DNA from: Acidimicrobiaceae bacterium UBA2093
GTDB lineage: Bacteria; Actinomycetota; Acidimicrobiia; Acidimicrobiales; Ilumatobacteraceae
Direction of reading: 5' to 3'
Assembly: GCA_002331255.1 (NCBI GenBank)
Contig: DCZD01000022.1
Coordinates: 71,927-121,348 of the forward strand
DNA: 49,422 bases
Of this stretch, positions 15,897-24,326 are shown in pieces (position 1 is the first letter of the stretch; every line of letters begins with the position of its first letter). Made by a program: the position numbers and the translations under genes. The notes under the pieces were generated by a model. It saw nothing but the letters and a program-made list of their open reading frames with translations. It made no database searches and was not told the DNA's origin.

Positions 15897-16418
15897 CTAG
15901 TCCTGGCACACGGCCCACAGGCCCAGGCGACGTGCACGTGCATCTTCTGCGGCCCGCGCAAAGGAGTCGGAATAGGCCACGTTGGGCTCAATGCGAAGAG
16001 GAGTGGCGAAACCTTCCGTAATAAGCGATTCATTGATGAACAATCCGTCGTCAACCCTGCGCAGGTAGGCGAGCAGCCGCCCGTAACGATCGCGTGCTTC
16101 AATGTCACGTTCGACACGGACTTTGGTCTCAGGTGGAAGTAAGAACTTCGTTCGCTCTGCGGCTTCAGGTCCGAAACACTCAACGGGCGAGTTCGGTTTC
16201 ACTGTCTCCGGAGTGTCGATGCCAATGAGTCGGACGGTGTCATCATCGCCAGAAAATGAGAGAACGACAGTGTCGCCATCCACCACGCGTTTGACGATGG
16301 CGATGTCTGTCTCTCGAACAGTTCGCGTCGCACAGGAAGATGCAACCAGCAATGGCGCGACGACGTGCACCAGCCGAATGAATCTCGTTCGTCGTGTTCG
16401 CAAGTCCCTAGTGGTCAC
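15897..16418 (-). CDS. Secreted thermonuclease-family (SNase) lipoprotein
   Basis: An extracytoplasmic nuclease of the staphylococcal-nuclease fold. From GTG 16418 it has 173 residues: a basic n-region (RDLRTRRTRFIR), a short hydrophobic stretch and a lipobox VASSC. The catalytic core follows: VKRVVDGDTVVL, RLIGIDTPET (Arg, Asp and Glu of the Ca2+ site), GPEAAERTKFLL and DRYGRLLAYL (second catalytic Arg), then NESLITEGFA. All key residues of SNase are present. A longer frame begins at 16517 but would overlap the thiolase gene by over 70 bases. GTG 16418 or TTG 16403 place the signal sequence correctly. It lies 25 bp after the thiolase stop. Confidence 0.85.
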   Translation of the reverse strand: MTTRDLRTRRTRFIRLVHVVAPLLVASSCATRTVRETDIAIVKRVVDGDTVVLSFSGDDDTVRLIGIDTPETVKPNSPVECFGPEAAERTKFLLPPETKVRVERDIEARDRYGRLLAYLRRVDDGLFINESLITEGFATPLRIEPNVAYSDSFARAAEDARARRLGLWAVCQD

Positions 16419-16443
16419 GCCACGATGTGTGACGTCGATTGCG

Positions 16444-17631
16444 TCAGAGACGCTCGATGAGAGTTCCCGTGCCGAGCCCGCCACCACAGCACATGGAGAT
16501 GAGTCCGTAACGACCACCAGTGCGCTCGAGCTCGTTCAGGGCCTTGGTCATGAGAAATGCCCCGGTGCATCCGAGCGGATGACCGAGCGCAATGGCTCCA
16601 CCATTGGGATTCGTCTTCTCGAGGTCGGCGCCAGTCGCACGCGCCCAAGACAGTACGACTGAAGCAAACGCCTCGTTGATCTCGAATGTGTCGATGTCGC
16701 CGATTTTCAAGTTGTTGCGAGCGAGCAGTCGTTCCGTGGAGTCGATTGGCCCGGTGAGCATGAGGACCGGGTCGACGCCCACGAGACATGTGTCGACGAC
16801 TCGTGCACGCGGCTTCAAGTTGAGTTCCTTTGCTTTCTCCTCGGTCATCATCAGCATCGCTGCTGCGCCATCGGAGATCTGCGAGGAGTTGCCTGCGGTG
16901 TGCACGCCATTTTCGCGGGCAACTGTCTTCAGGCTTGCGAGTGCTTCACGGTTCGTGTCGCGGATGCCTTCGTCGCGCTGTACACGATGAGTTGTGCCGG
17001 TGGGTTTGCCTTCTTCGTCAACGTCTGGTGCATCGATCGGAATCCATTGACCATCGAATCGGCCCTCGGCCCACGCACGGGCCGCTCGCTGCTGCGATGA
17101 CATGGCGAATGCGTCAGCATCATCGCGTGTGACGCCGTACTTCTCTGCGATGCGTTCGGCACCTTCGAATTGCGACGTGAATTCGTATCGACCGAAGTAG
17201 GACTTCGGAATCGGCACACCAAGTCCGAGCTTCTTCGAAGAATTGATTCCAATCGGAATACGGCTCATGACTTCGACACCACATGCAACGGCAATGTCGA
17301 CGACGCCGGATGCCACAAGTGAGGTAGCGACGTTCGTTGCTTGCTGTGACGAGCCGCACTGGGTGTCGACGGTCGTTGCTGCGGTGGTCATTGGTAGTCC
17401 GGAGGCCAACCATGCGATGCGAGTGACGTTAAAGCTCTGTTCGCCGACTTGGCTCACACAGCCGCCGACCACTTGTTCGACGAGCGCTGGGTCAATGCCG
17501 GCGCGGTCCATGAGGCCCTTCTGCGCGGCGCCGAGAAGATCAGCCGGGTGCATGGATGCAAGACCGCCACCTCGGCGGCCGATGGGGGTGCGGAGGGCGT
17601 CGACGATGACGACGGAGCGTGGTGATGACAT
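16444..17631 (-). CDS. Thiolase family acyl-CoA acetyltransferase
   Basis: Degradative or acetoacetyl-forming thiolase, catalysing the last step of beta-oxidation or its reverse. The 395-residue length is standard. The acyl-accepting Cys92 is in VDTQCGSSQQ, His351 in ALGHPLGCTGA, and the second active cysteine (about 381) in MCCGGGLGTG. The short loop after the nucleophile and the full length fit an FadA-type rather than an SCP-x-type thiolase. It leads a minus-strand group with the nuclease downstream, though no functional link between them is apparent. The ATG start at 17631 follows TAGATT by six bases. Confidence 0.93.
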   Translation of the reverse strand: MSSPRSVVIVDALRTPIGRRGGGLASMHPADLLGAAQKGLMDRAGIDPALVEQVVGGCVSQVGEQSFNVTRIAWLASGLPMTTAATTVDTQCGSSQQATNVATSLVASGVVDIAVACGVEVMSRIPIGINSSKKLGLGVPIPKSYFGRYEFTSQFEGAERIAEKYGVTRDDADAFAMSSQQRAARAWAEGRFDGQWIPIDAPDVDEEGKPTGTTHRVQRDEGIRDTNREALASLKTVARENGVHTAGNSSQISDGAAAMLMMTEEKAKELNLKPRARVVDTCLVGVDPVLMLTGPIDSTERLLARNNLKIGDIDTFEINEAFASVVLSWARATGADLEKTNPNGGAIALGHPLGCTGAFLMTKALNELERTGGRYGLISMCCGGGLGTGTLIERL

Positions 17632-17637
17632 GTAGCG

Positions 17638-17643
17638 AATCTA
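17638..17643 (-). promoter_or_regulatory. Predicted leaderless -10 of the thiolase gene
   Basis: TAGATT on the minus strand ends six bases before ATG 17631. Confidence 0.5.
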
Positions 17644-17724
17644 GTTTGCGACCGGTTCTGGAGACGACTGCCGCTTCTGACTTCGATCAGTCGTGACGAC
17701 TGGTCGCCGCGTAGATCTGCTGGA

Positions 17725-17730
17725 TACGGT
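17725..17730 (+). promoter_or_regulatory. Predicted leaderless -10 of the 17737 LLM gene
   Basis: TACGGT ends six bases before ATG 17737. The intervening GAGGAA touches the start codon, too close to act as a ribosome binding site, which fits a leaderless mRNA. Confidence 0.5.
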
Positions 17731-17736
17731 GAGGAA

Positions 17737-18645
17737 ATGTCGTCTGACTCTCGTGCCACTGCTGCCAGCCTCGGAAAAGTGGGCCTCTGGGCCTTCGATC
17801 TCGACACCCTCCCGATGTCGCAAGCGTGCGACATCGCCGGTGACATTGAGTCGATGGGGTTTCGTTCGCTCTGGGTACCGGAAGCTGTCGGTCGTGAACC
17901 CTTCGCTAGTTGTTCAGCGTTGTTGTCGGCGACATCGAATCTGGTCATGGCGACTGGCATCGCAAGTCTGCACGCACGTACCGCCCAGACGATGCAGGCG
18001 GGGTGGAAAACTCTGAGCGAAGCATTCCCCGGAAGATTTCTGCTTGGCATCGGTGTCAGCCACCAACCGATGGTCGAGGGTGCGCACGGCAAGAGTTATT
18101 CGAAGCCATACACCACGATGGTCGAGTACCTCGACGCAATGGATCGAGGGATGTTCTTTGCTGCAGCACCAACAGTTTCACCTCGTCGTGTGCTTGCTGC
18201 GTTGGGTCCGAAGATGTTGGCATTGGCTGCGGAACGGACAGAAGGTGCGCATCCTTATTTCACCCCCGTCGAGCACACAGCTGAAGCACGAACCATTATG
18301 GGGCCTGATGCACTCTTGGCGCCTGAGGTTGCAGTTGTCTTCGAGACTGATCCAACCCGCGCTCGTGAAATCGCGCGTCAGTACATGGCCATGTATCTCG
18401 CATTGCCGAACTATGCCAACAATCTGAAGCGCCTTGGTTGGGACGAATCTGACATTGTCGGTGCATCTGACGCGATAGTTGATGCAATCGTCGGCTGGGG
18501 GAGTACGGACCAAGTGTTGGCACGCATCAAGGCGCATCTCGACGCCGGCGCCGATCACGTATGTGTACAGGTGCTCGGCGCTGCGCCAGGAACCGTTCCT
18601 GCTGAGCAGTGGCGAGAACTTGCCGCAGCAACAAGGAACTGGTGA
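17737..18645 (+). CDS. LLM-class (probably F420-dependent) oxidoreductase
   Basis: A 302-residue luciferase-like TIM-barrel protein. It shows GKVGLWAFDLDTL at the first strand, MGFRSLWVPEAVGREPFA, MATGIASLHARTAQTMQAGW, and GRFLLGIGVSHQPMVEG. The last two motifs are characteristic of the LLM subfamily that I recall as TIGR03620, mostly found in F420-making actinobacteria. The enzymes move a hydride between F420 and an unidentified substrate. The gene is followed by an MDMPI-like gene with a four-base overlap (GTGA, 18642-18645), so the two products probably act in one pathway. Confidence 0.87.
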   Translation: MSSDSRATAASLGKVGLWAFDLDTLPMSQACDIAGDIESMGFRSLWVPEAVGREPFASCSALLSATSNLVMATGIASLHARTAQTMQAGWKTLSEAFPGRFLLGIGVSHQPMVEGAHGKSYSKPYTTMVEYLDAMDRGMFFAAAPTVSPRRVLAALGPKMLALAAERTEGAHPYFTPVEHTAEARTIMGPDALLAPEVAVVFETDPTRAREIARQYMAMYLALPNYANNLKRLGWDESDIVGASDAIVDAIVGWGSTDQVLARIKAHLDAGADHVCVQVLGAAPGTVPAEQWRELAAATRNW

Positions 18646-19373
18646 CGATGCTCGAGCGAAACGACTATCTCGCGACATTGCGGGAATCGGTGGCCACCAT
18701 TAGGTCGGCTGCCGACGGCAACTTGGCGCGTCCCGTGCCGTCATGCCCAAACTGGACTATGTCGCAACTCGTGTGGCATTGCACTCGCGTGCACGACGCA
18801 ATTGTGCAGATCGTGGTCGACAAAGTTCAGGGTTTTGACAAGTTGCGTCCGCACAAGCGGGTTGACGACGACGTGCTTCTTGAGACATTCACTCGCGGCG
18901 CAGACAGGTTGCTTGATGTGCTGACCACCACGCCTGCTGATACGGAGATCTGGTCGTGGGTCGGCCCTGCCCCCGCCATGTGGGCAGTACGCCGCATGAC
19001 GCAAGAGACAATGGTGCATGCATGGGACGCCGCATCGGCAATTGGTCCGGTACCGCACATGCCAGCAGAGATGGCGAGCGACGGCATCGACGAGTTCTTG
19101 CACAACTTCTTGCGGCTTCAACGCGAGGCCATGCCGGCCCCTGGGGGCTCCGTGCACATCCACTGCACCGATGTGAATGGTGAGTGGCTGATCGATGAGC
19201 CAGAACAAGGCAACGTCGTCATCACTCGCGAGCATGCGAAAGGCACATGTGCGATGCGAGGAACGGCAAGTCAGTTGCTGCTGGTGTTGTGGCGTCGTCA
19301 GTCGTTATCGACCGTCGAAGTCATTGGTGCGAGTGATGTCGCATTGCGATTCGTCGAACGCACTGCCCTATAG
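18642..19373 (+). CDS. Maleylpyruvate-isomerase-family (DinB-like) mycothiol-dependent-type protein
   Basis: A protein of the MDMPI family. An N-terminal four-helix DinB-like domain contains VPSCPNWTMSQLVWHCTRVHD; the His of VWHCTRVHD and the MVHAWDAAS His are the usual metal ligands. An SCP2-like C-terminal domain follows (VHIHCTDVNGEWLI..AKGTCAMRGTASQLLLVLWRR). This family uses mycothiol as cofactor for isomerisation or thiol transfer; the substrate here is unknown. GTG 18642 overlaps the LLM stop (GTGA); ATG 18648 is a near alternative. Together with Mca 4 kb upstream it supports a mycothiol-based metabolism. Confidence 0.85.
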   Translation: MTMLERNDYLATLRESVATIRSAADGNLARPVPSCPNWTMSQLVWHCTRVHDAIVQIVVDKVQGFDKLRPHKRVDDDVLLETFTRGADRLLDVLTTTPADTEIWSWVGPAPAMWAVRRMTQETMVHAWDAASAIGPVPHMPAEMASDGIDEFLHNFLRLQREAMPAPGGSVHIHCTDVNGEWLIDEPEQGNVVITREHAKGTCAMRGTASQLLLVLWRRQSLSTVEVIGASDVALRFVERTAL

Positions 19374-19391
19374 CGCGCGAAACCAATCACA

Positions 19392-20417
19392 TCACTCCGC
19401 AATACCGACGGGTGCGCCGTCAATGATTTGGTCGAGGTATTCACTCAATCCGTAACCAATTGAACCCGACTTCTCCCCAGAGGTGAGCCTCCAACGAGTC
19501 ATACCTTCGCTAATGCGCGTGTGCAGCCAGTTGCCGTCAGGGTCTTGGCGTCGATTCCGCAGGGGGATGAGGTTCAAGACTTCGCCTTCGAAAGTCCACT
19601 CTTTGCCACTGCGCGATGAGCGAAGAATTCCCCTCACTTTCGCGTGGTACTTGTCGTCACCGACGAAATCCGTGCTCACTGAGCAGTCGTCGCACACGTG
19701 GATGCGACCGTCTTCCCATACGAAGCCACCGCGTGTACCTGGCCCGTCTTTCTTGGCAACGCGGCTCGTCATAAAACCGAAGTCACTTCTGAAATTCGCC
19801 GTCAACCATCGGTAGTACCAGGGAGCCTGCCAATAGCGAGGACCCCATGAGTGATCGCGCAACCCGTGTCCGGAGATAGACCATTCTTCGTCGCCCACAC
19901 GTATGGTGCCGGAGGCTGCGACAAGTTGTTCGTAATGCCCACGAGCGAATTCTTCACCTGGCGTTTCATGCGGTGTGTCAGGCTCTCCGCCGAACATCGA
20001 TTCGCGACCGCCGCCTCGGAAGGTGATGTGCACTTCACCTTCGGAATACGGATTGTTGGTGAACGCTTTCTTCGGGTCGACCATCTCAAGTGGGTCGCTC
20101 AGCACGCACAGCTTGCCCGAGTAGTCGATGCGAAGCTCTTCGAATGGAATGACCATCGTCCACGTGAGTCCACCAGCGTCAAGTGCGGCGTTGCCGGTGA
20201 TGGACGGTCGTTTGAAGATGAACGCAACACGACCGTCAGGTAGGTAGATACAGATGGTCATCTCGGCGTAACCCTCGTTTGCACGGTTACCCATTCGGAA
20301 CCAACCACCGATTCCTTGGGCGGGGTCGAAGCAATTCACATACATGCTCTCGTTGAAGTTGGGCTCGGGTCCCAACTCATGCATGTACTCGTCGGCAGGT
20401 TCGAGGCGCACTCCCAT
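19392..20417 (-). CDS. DUF7064/DUF7065-like beta-rich protein of lipid or steroid loci
   Basis: A 341-residue protein without signal or membrane segments. Its motif ISGHGLRDHSWGPRYWQAPWYYR near the middle, followed by a tryptophan-rich beta region and a C-terminal MTRWRLTSGEKSGSIGYGLSEYL, matches what I remember of actinobacterial proteins labelled DUF7064, distantly related to the AttH/hydroxyneurosporene-hydratase lipocalin-like fold. They commonly sit beside SDRs and acyl-CoA genes, as here (SDR 34 bp upstream on the same strand). No reaction is known. It has its own predicted leaderless promoter. Confidence 0.7.
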   Translation of the reverse strand: MGVRLEPADEYMHELGPEPNFNESMYVNCFDPAQGIGGWFRMGNRANEGYAEMTICIYLPDGRVAFIFKRPSITGNAALDAGGLTWTMVIPFEELRIDYSGKLCVLSDPLEMVDPKKAFTNNPYSEGEVHITFRGGGRESMFGGEPDTPHETPGEEFARGHYEQLVAASGTIRVGDEEWSISGHGLRDHSWGPRYWQAPWYYRWLTANFRSDFGFMTSRVAKKDGPGTRGGFVWEDGRIHVCDDCSVSTDFVGDDKYHAKVRGILRSSRSGKEWTFEGEVLNLIPLRNRRQDPDGNWLHTRISEGMTRWRLTSGEKSGSIGYGLSEYLDQIIDGAPVGIAE

Positions 20418-20423
20418 GGCCGA

Positions 20424-20429
20424 ACCCTA
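20424..20429 (-). promoter_or_regulatory. Predicted leaderless -10 of the DUF7064-like gene
   Basis: TAGGGT on the minus strand ends six bases before ATG 20417. Confidence 0.45.
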
Positions 20430-20451
20430 AGACATCGACGCAATGGCGTCG

Positions 20452-21282
20452 TCAGCCTGCTCCGAAGATGCGCCGTTGAAGCTTGCGCATGCCGGCCAAC
20501 CACTTCTCGCGGTCTGCTGTGCGGTTCTGCTCGTATATGGCGACTTCAGGATGCGGCAGGATCAGGAACCGTTCATCTCGAATAGCTGCAGCCACCACGT
20601 CTGCGACTTCTTCTGGCTCGATGACGGCGCCAGCCGCTCGCACAACGTCACCGCCGCGCAGGTCGACTCTGCTCGCATCAGTGCCCTGTGGGTTGGGTGG
20701 GTTCAACATGTTCGTGTTCACACCTTGGGGGCAGAGACAACTGACTTTCAACCCACGGTCCCCATAAGTGATCGATAGCCATTCAGCGAATGCGACGGCT
20801 GAATGCTTAGTCACTGAATAAGTGGCTGAGCCAATCTGTGCCAAGAGGCCAGCAGCAGACGCGGTAGAGCAGAAGTAACCGTCGCCATGGGCCACCCAAT
20901 CATCGATGAGGTGTTTTGCTGCCCATCGATGTGCATGGATGTTGATGTCGAACGAGGTCGTCCAATCAGACTCGTCGGTGTGTTCGAGATCAGTTCCGAA
21001 CGCCACACCTGCGTTCGCAAAGAACAGATGGATTCGTCCGAACTTCTGACGCGCACTCTCGATGAGAGCCTTGTTTCCAGACTCGGTACCAATGTCTGCA
21101 AGGACAGCGTGTGCGGTGCCCGTACGACGTGCGTTCAGTTCCCGCTCGAGATCGCCGAGGGGAATCTCCGCCCGATCTGCTATCACGACCGATGCACCAT
21201 CGGTGTGAAAGCGATGGGCCAGGGCACGACCGATGCCATTGGCGGCACCAGTGACTACGACGGTTTTTCCGTTCACATCCAT
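20452..21282 (-). CDS. Short-chain dehydrogenase/reductase
   Basis: A 276-residue classical SDR. The NAD(P)-binding TGAANGIGRAL lies near residue 12, FANAGV is the NNAG-type strand, and the catalytic Ser-Tyr-Lys are in CSTASAAG and YSVTKHSAV. An acidic or basic residue after the second strand (IADRAEIPLG) suggests NAD over NADP, but this is weak. A C-terminal basic extension (KWLAGMRKLQRRI) is notable. The substrate is not readable. A longer frame starts at 21498 but its first 72 residues are not SDR-like. ATG 21282 is preceded by TACAGT at eight bases. Confidence 0.88.
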   Translation of the reverse strand: MDVNGKTVVVTGAANGIGRALAHRFHTDGASVVIADRAEIPLGDLERELNARRTGTAHAVLADIGTESGNKALIESARQKFGRIHLFFANAGVAFGTDLEHTDESDWTTSFDINIHAHRWAAKHLIDDWVAHGDGYFCSTASAAGLLAQIGSATYSVTKHSAVAFAEWLSITYGDRGLKVSCLCPQGVNTNMLNPPNPQGTDASRVDLRGGDVVRAAGAVIEPEEVADVVAAAIRDERFLILPHPEVAIYEQNRTADREKWLAGMRKLQRRIFGAG

Positions 21283-21290
21283 GGTTTCAG

Positions 21291-21296
21291 ACTGTA
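21291..21296 (-). promoter_or_regulatory. Predicted near-leaderless -10 of the 20452 SDR gene
   Basis: TACAGT on the minus strand ends eight bases before ATG 21282. Confidence 0.4.
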
Positions 21297-21454
21297 CGAC
21301 GAACAAGACGGCTGCGACGAGGGAACAGCGGCGGGGTTTGTTTGAATGTCCTTCGATTGCCACCCGCGTGACGAACGACCTCACTACGATGCGCATCAGG
21401 GGCGAGCGGACCGATACCGTGCTGGATACCAGACCAGAGCGGCTCGTGCCGATC

Positions 21455-21465
21455 GGAAGGGGAAG
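21455..21465 (+). promoter_or_regulatory. Strong Shine-Dalgarno of the 68-residue gene
   Basis: A purine-rich GGAAGGGGAAG run lies five bases before ATG 21471. This is unusual in a region where most unit-leading genes look leaderless. A possible -10 (TACCGT) is at 21415-21420. Confidence 0.5.
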
Positions 21466-21470
21466 ATGAC

Positions 21471-21677
21471 ATGACCAACACGACGCAAGAGGTGGCACCG
21501 CAGGTGTCCGGTTCGCAGGGCATCGACTCCATCGTCATCACCGACGCACTCAGCGTCATCGACAAGGCTCTTGCTGAAATGTTGCGACGTGAGTTGGTCT
21601 CGTCCGATGAAGTGGCTGACCTATTGCTTGATGTGAGAACTCTTCTCACCGCGAGCGCTGCCACCACCGCTTCTTAG
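21471..21677 (+). CDS. Small acidic helical protein of unknown function
   Basis: A 68-residue protein I do not recognise. The first 20 residues are polar and probably disordered. Residues about 23-58 (VITDALSVIDKALAEMLRRE, then LVSSDEVADLLLDVRTLL) form two strongly amphipathic helices with leucine spacing typical of a helical-hairpin dimer or adaptor. There are no cysteines or histidines. The strong Shine-Dalgarno and helix pattern support real coding. The last 32 bases overlap the 3' end of the WS/DGAT gene on the other strand. Confidence 0.6.
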   Translation: MTNTTQEVAPQVSGSQGIDSIVITDALSVIDKALAEMLRRELVSSDEVADLLLDVRTLLTASAATTAS

Positions 21678-23121
21678 TTATCTCGGCTGGCACCACTGGT
21701 GCTGCAAATGCTGACAAAACTTCCGGTGGTGTCGGGTCAATCTTCACCAATTGGGTGAATGCCTTCACTAGTTCATCTCGCAAAAGCCCTGGCTCTGCGA
21801 TTGCTGCGGAATCCATGTTCAGGCCCATGTCCATGCTCCCGTTGTATGAGAGCAAGGTCAGGTTGAATGCCGTTCCCGCAAGAGGCCCAAGCGGGTAGTT
21901 CTCGAGCACCAGTGCTCCGGCGATGTACAGCGGAATTCCCGCGGCACGAACATTCGAGGTGGCGAAATCCACGGTCTCGCCCTGTACGCGAGCGAACCGG
22001 GTGACCACCGAGGTGGGAAGAAGTGACGCCACCGATGAAGCAGATGCGAGGGCGTCACCACCAGAGACAGACCGAGAAGCCTGCACGATCTCGTTGATAG
22101 CGACGAATCGCTCGTCGATTGGCATGTCGCCGGTGGGCACCAGAAACCTGATGAGCGAGAAAGCGTTCCCTCCTTCACCGGAGGAATTGGTGCGGGTACT
22201 GATGGCCATCGACGTGCGTAAGTCATCAATCGGCGAACCGAGCGCTCGGTGGTATGCGCCCGCAGCTGTCGCTGCTGCAGTGATGAATGCAGTATTCAAT
22301 GTTCCGCCGAGATGTTTGCTTGCTCCGCGTAGTTGTTTGTACGGAGCGCGAATCACCTCGACTTGTCGACGAAGTGAACGGTCCTTCCACAGGGGTGAAC
22401 GTGCTGGGTCGATTGTGGTGACCTCGTTCATCACGCTGCGAACTGTCTGCAATGTCTCTGGCCCGAGTGAGCCGAGAAGCTTCGGATCGGAAATCACGTC
22501 ACGTACCTGACGCAACATGCCGAGAGGAATTCGAAGACTGTCCGACATCGCTCCACGCAACATCTCGACTTGTGGTGCCTGCTGCTGTTCATCTTCGACC
22601 CGTGCGATGAGGTCGGGGTCGAGTGGCGGAAGTGGCTCAGGAGTTCGCTCGAGGTCGATGAAGTTCAGCGACAACTCGACACCTCCTTGCCCGTCGGTGA
22701 CCGTGTGGTGCAGTTTCTGTATGAGTGCTCCGCGGCCACCGATCAGACCATCAACGATGAAGAACTGCCAGAGCGGACGCGACCTGTCGAAGGGGTCGGC
22801 GACGATGAGCGTGGCCAAGTCGAGTAGTTGTCGAAGTGACCCAGGTTCAGGGAGAGAAATATGTCGAACGTGGTATCGAAGATCGAACGCGGCATCATCG
22901 ACCCAAAGTGGAGCACCAAAGTTTCCAGGTACTGGTTGCACTTTTCTCCGCAGGCGGGGAAACACATACGACGTGCGCTCGAGTCGCGCAAGTAGGGCAT
23001 CTGAGTTGATTGGACGATCAAGAATGGTGATGTTTGCGAACGTCGAAGCAAGGTACGGGTCTTTTTCGAGGCGCCACATGAGTGCCTCCGTGTCGCTCAT
23101 GCGACGCGCTTGACTGGACAT
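21646..23121 (-). CDS. Wax ester synthase/diacylglycerol acyltransferase (WS/DGAT)
   Basis: Forms triacylglycerol or wax ester from acyl-CoA and diacylglycerol or a fatty alcohol at the membrane or lipid-droplet surface. The 491-residue length is normal for the family. The catalytic motif KLHHTVTDGQGG has His138-His139 and Asp143; PLWQFFIVDGL precedes it, and the C-terminal domain contains NVRAAGIPLYIAGA and LTLLSYNGSMDMGLNMDSAA. It is the last gene of a seven-gene minus-strand group that begins with an acyl-CoA synthetase. It also has its own TAGGTT hexamer six bases before ATG 23121. Confidence 0.94.
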   Translation of the reverse strand: MSSQARRMSDTEALMWRLEKDPYLASTFANITILDRPINSDALLARLERTSYVFPRLRRKVQPVPGNFGAPLWVDDAAFDLRYHVRHISLPEPGSLRQLLDLATLIVADPFDRSRPLWQFFIVDGLIGGRGALIQKLHHTVTDGQGGVELSLNFIDLERTPEPLPPLDPDLIARVEDEQQQAPQVEMLRGAMSDSLRIPLGMLRQVRDVISDPKLLGSLGPETLQTVRSVMNEVTTIDPARSPLWKDRSLRRQVEVIRAPYKQLRGASKHLGGTLNTAFITAAATAAGAYHRALGSPIDDLRTSMAISTRTNSSGEGGNAFSLIRFLVPTGDMPIDERFVAINEIVQASRSVSGGDALASASSVASLLPTSVVTRFARVQGETVDFATSNVRAAGIPLYIAGALVLENYPLGPLAGTAFNLTLLSYNGSMDMGLNMDSAAIAEPGLLRDELVKAFTQLVKIDPTPPEVLSAFAAPVVPAEITKKRWWQRSR

Positions 23122-23127
23122 GTGACG

Positions 23128-23133
23128 AACCTA
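23128..23133 (-). promoter_or_regulatory. Predicted leaderless -10 of the WS/DGAT gene
   Basis: TAGGTT on the minus strand ends six bases before ATG 23121. It overlaps the stop codon of the upstream DsbA-like gene, so the acyltransferase can be expressed alone. Confidence 0.5.
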
Positions 23134-23730
23134 GTTCGGTATGCGTGTGTGTTTGAACTCGTTCATCTCGGGCCATGCGATGTAGTCGAGGATGCGCTCG
23201 ATGGTCGACGTGGCGACAGCTGCGTCACCAAACGACGGTTTCATCAATCGCACGAAGACCGCTGCATCGCCCACGACGAATGTTGGTACTCCCCATACGC
23301 CGTGGCTTTCTGCGTATGCCGTGTGCTCGGTCTTGATGACCTTGAGCGGTCGACCGCTCTCCACATCGTCGGTGGCTGCGGACGCGTCGCCACCCACCTC
23401 GGAGATGAATGACTTCAGAATTTGACGGTCGCGAAGACTTCCCCCGGCAGTGTGGCGGTGCTCATACAGCTGGTGATGGAAGTTCAGGAACGCTTCAGGT
23501 TGGAGATCGCGAAGTGACACCGAGAACTGCAGGGCATCAATGCCAGTGTCCGTAGCGGGAGCGTCCCATACGTCTGGCATGCCCGCTTCGACGTGTGTCT
23601 GGCCGAGACAGAAAGGCAGAAAAGTGACGTCCCAGTCCGCTCCGGCGTGAAGTCCGGTGACGACGTGATCGTGCATGATGCGTCCAAAGGGGCAGCGGTA
23701 GTCGTAGGTGAGCGCAAATTTACGGGACAT
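23131..23730 (-). CDS. DsbA-family thioredoxin-fold protein (single active-site Cys)
   Basis: A 199-residue cytoplasmic protein (no signal sequence). The N-terminal strand ALTYDYRCPFGRIMHDHV carries a CxxG instead of CxxC site, and GVWGVPTFVVGDAAVF contains the cis-Pro loop. The middle is the helical DsbA insertion. The layout matches 2-hydroxychromene-2-carboxylate isomerase and FrnE-like proteins, which often bind glutathione or, in actinobacteria, may use mycothiol. With one cysteine it cannot act as a dithiol oxidase. An ATG at 23745 is an alternative start, and a much longer frame to 24216 is a shadow of the PAP2 gene. It lies nine bases before the WS/DGAT gene. Confidence 0.82.
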   Translation of the reverse strand: MSRKFALTYDYRCPFGRIMHDHVVTGLHAGADWDVTFLPFCLGQTHVEAGMPDVWDAPATDTGIDALQFSVSLRDLQPEAFLNFHHQLYEHRHTAGGSLRDRQILKSFISEVGGDASAATDDVESGRPLKVIKTEHTAYAESHGVWGVPTFVVGDAAVFVRLMKPSFGDAAVATSTIERILDYIAWPEMNEFKHTRIPN

Positions 23731-23810
23731 GAAGGCAACAACCATGTGAAGTCCGCAGCTATTCCCGCTACCCCGAAGTCGCAACCCCGAAGTTCTGGTG
23801 TGCAACCTGC

Positions 23811-24326
23811 CTAGATGAGCGCGAGCACCCGAATGGCAACGGCGCCAAGCAGACCGCCAACGACCACGCCACCTAGGACGTCGGTGAAATGGTGGATTCG
23901 AACGACCACCCGACTGATTGCAATGATCACCGCGAGCGTGCACCACAGTGCCGCGACTGGCCACCCAGTGAAGGAGGTCAGGACGATCGCTGCGAAGGTT
24001 GCCGATGAAGCATGTCCGCTTGGAAAGCTGGAAGTACGCGGTTTTCGTACACGAGTCCGATCGTCGCCGTGCCAGGTGGGTCTGTCCCGTTTGAACAGCC
24101 GCTTCACGCCCTGATTCACCACGAGACTCTCGATGCCAAGCGCAATCGACAGTGCTAGTGCATTGCGTAGACGATCGAGACTTCCAATTGCGTAGAGAAG
24201 CCCGGCGACGTGCCACACCACACTGAAATCGCCGACATGACTTGCACCAGTAAAGAGCCGTGCCGTTGCATGGGATTGACGCAACGGTTCGAGGAACGCG
24301 TTCACTCCGTCATCTAGTCGTTTCAC
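23811..24326 (-). CDS. PAP2-superfamily membrane phosphatase
   Basis: A 171-residue membrane protein with about five hydrophobic segments and all three PAP2 signatures: KRLFKRDRP (motif 1), FPSGHASS (motif 2) and SRVVVRIHHFTDVLGG (motif 3, with the catalytic His and Asp). The family dephosphorylates phosphatidic acid, undecaprenyl or other polyprenyl pyrophosphates. Phosphatidate phosphatase would supply diacylglycerol to the WS/DGAT two genes downstream, which fits the setting. The GTG start at 24326 overlaps the stop of the nuclease gene (GTGA, 24323-24326). A longer frame to 24425 is not supported. Confidence 0.88.
   Translation of the reverse strand: MKRLDDGVNAFLEPLRQSHATARLFTGASHVGDFSVVWHVAGLLYAIGSLDRLRNALALSIALGIESLVVNQGVKRLFKRDRPTWHGDDRTRVRKPRTSSFPSGHASSATFAAIVLTSFTGWPVAALWCTLAVIIAISRVVVRIHHFTDVLGGVVVGGLLGAVAIRVLALI

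Noticed and set aside
20452..21498. A 72-residue N-terminal extension of the SDR
   Set aside because: It lacks SDR or signal features; ATG 21282 starts right before the cofactor site and has a TANNNT element.
23131..24216. A 361-residue reading of the DsbA-like gene
   Set aside because: The first 162 residues are Arg/Ser-rich and antisense or out of frame to the PAP2 gene; the DsbA fold begins at the Met at 23730.
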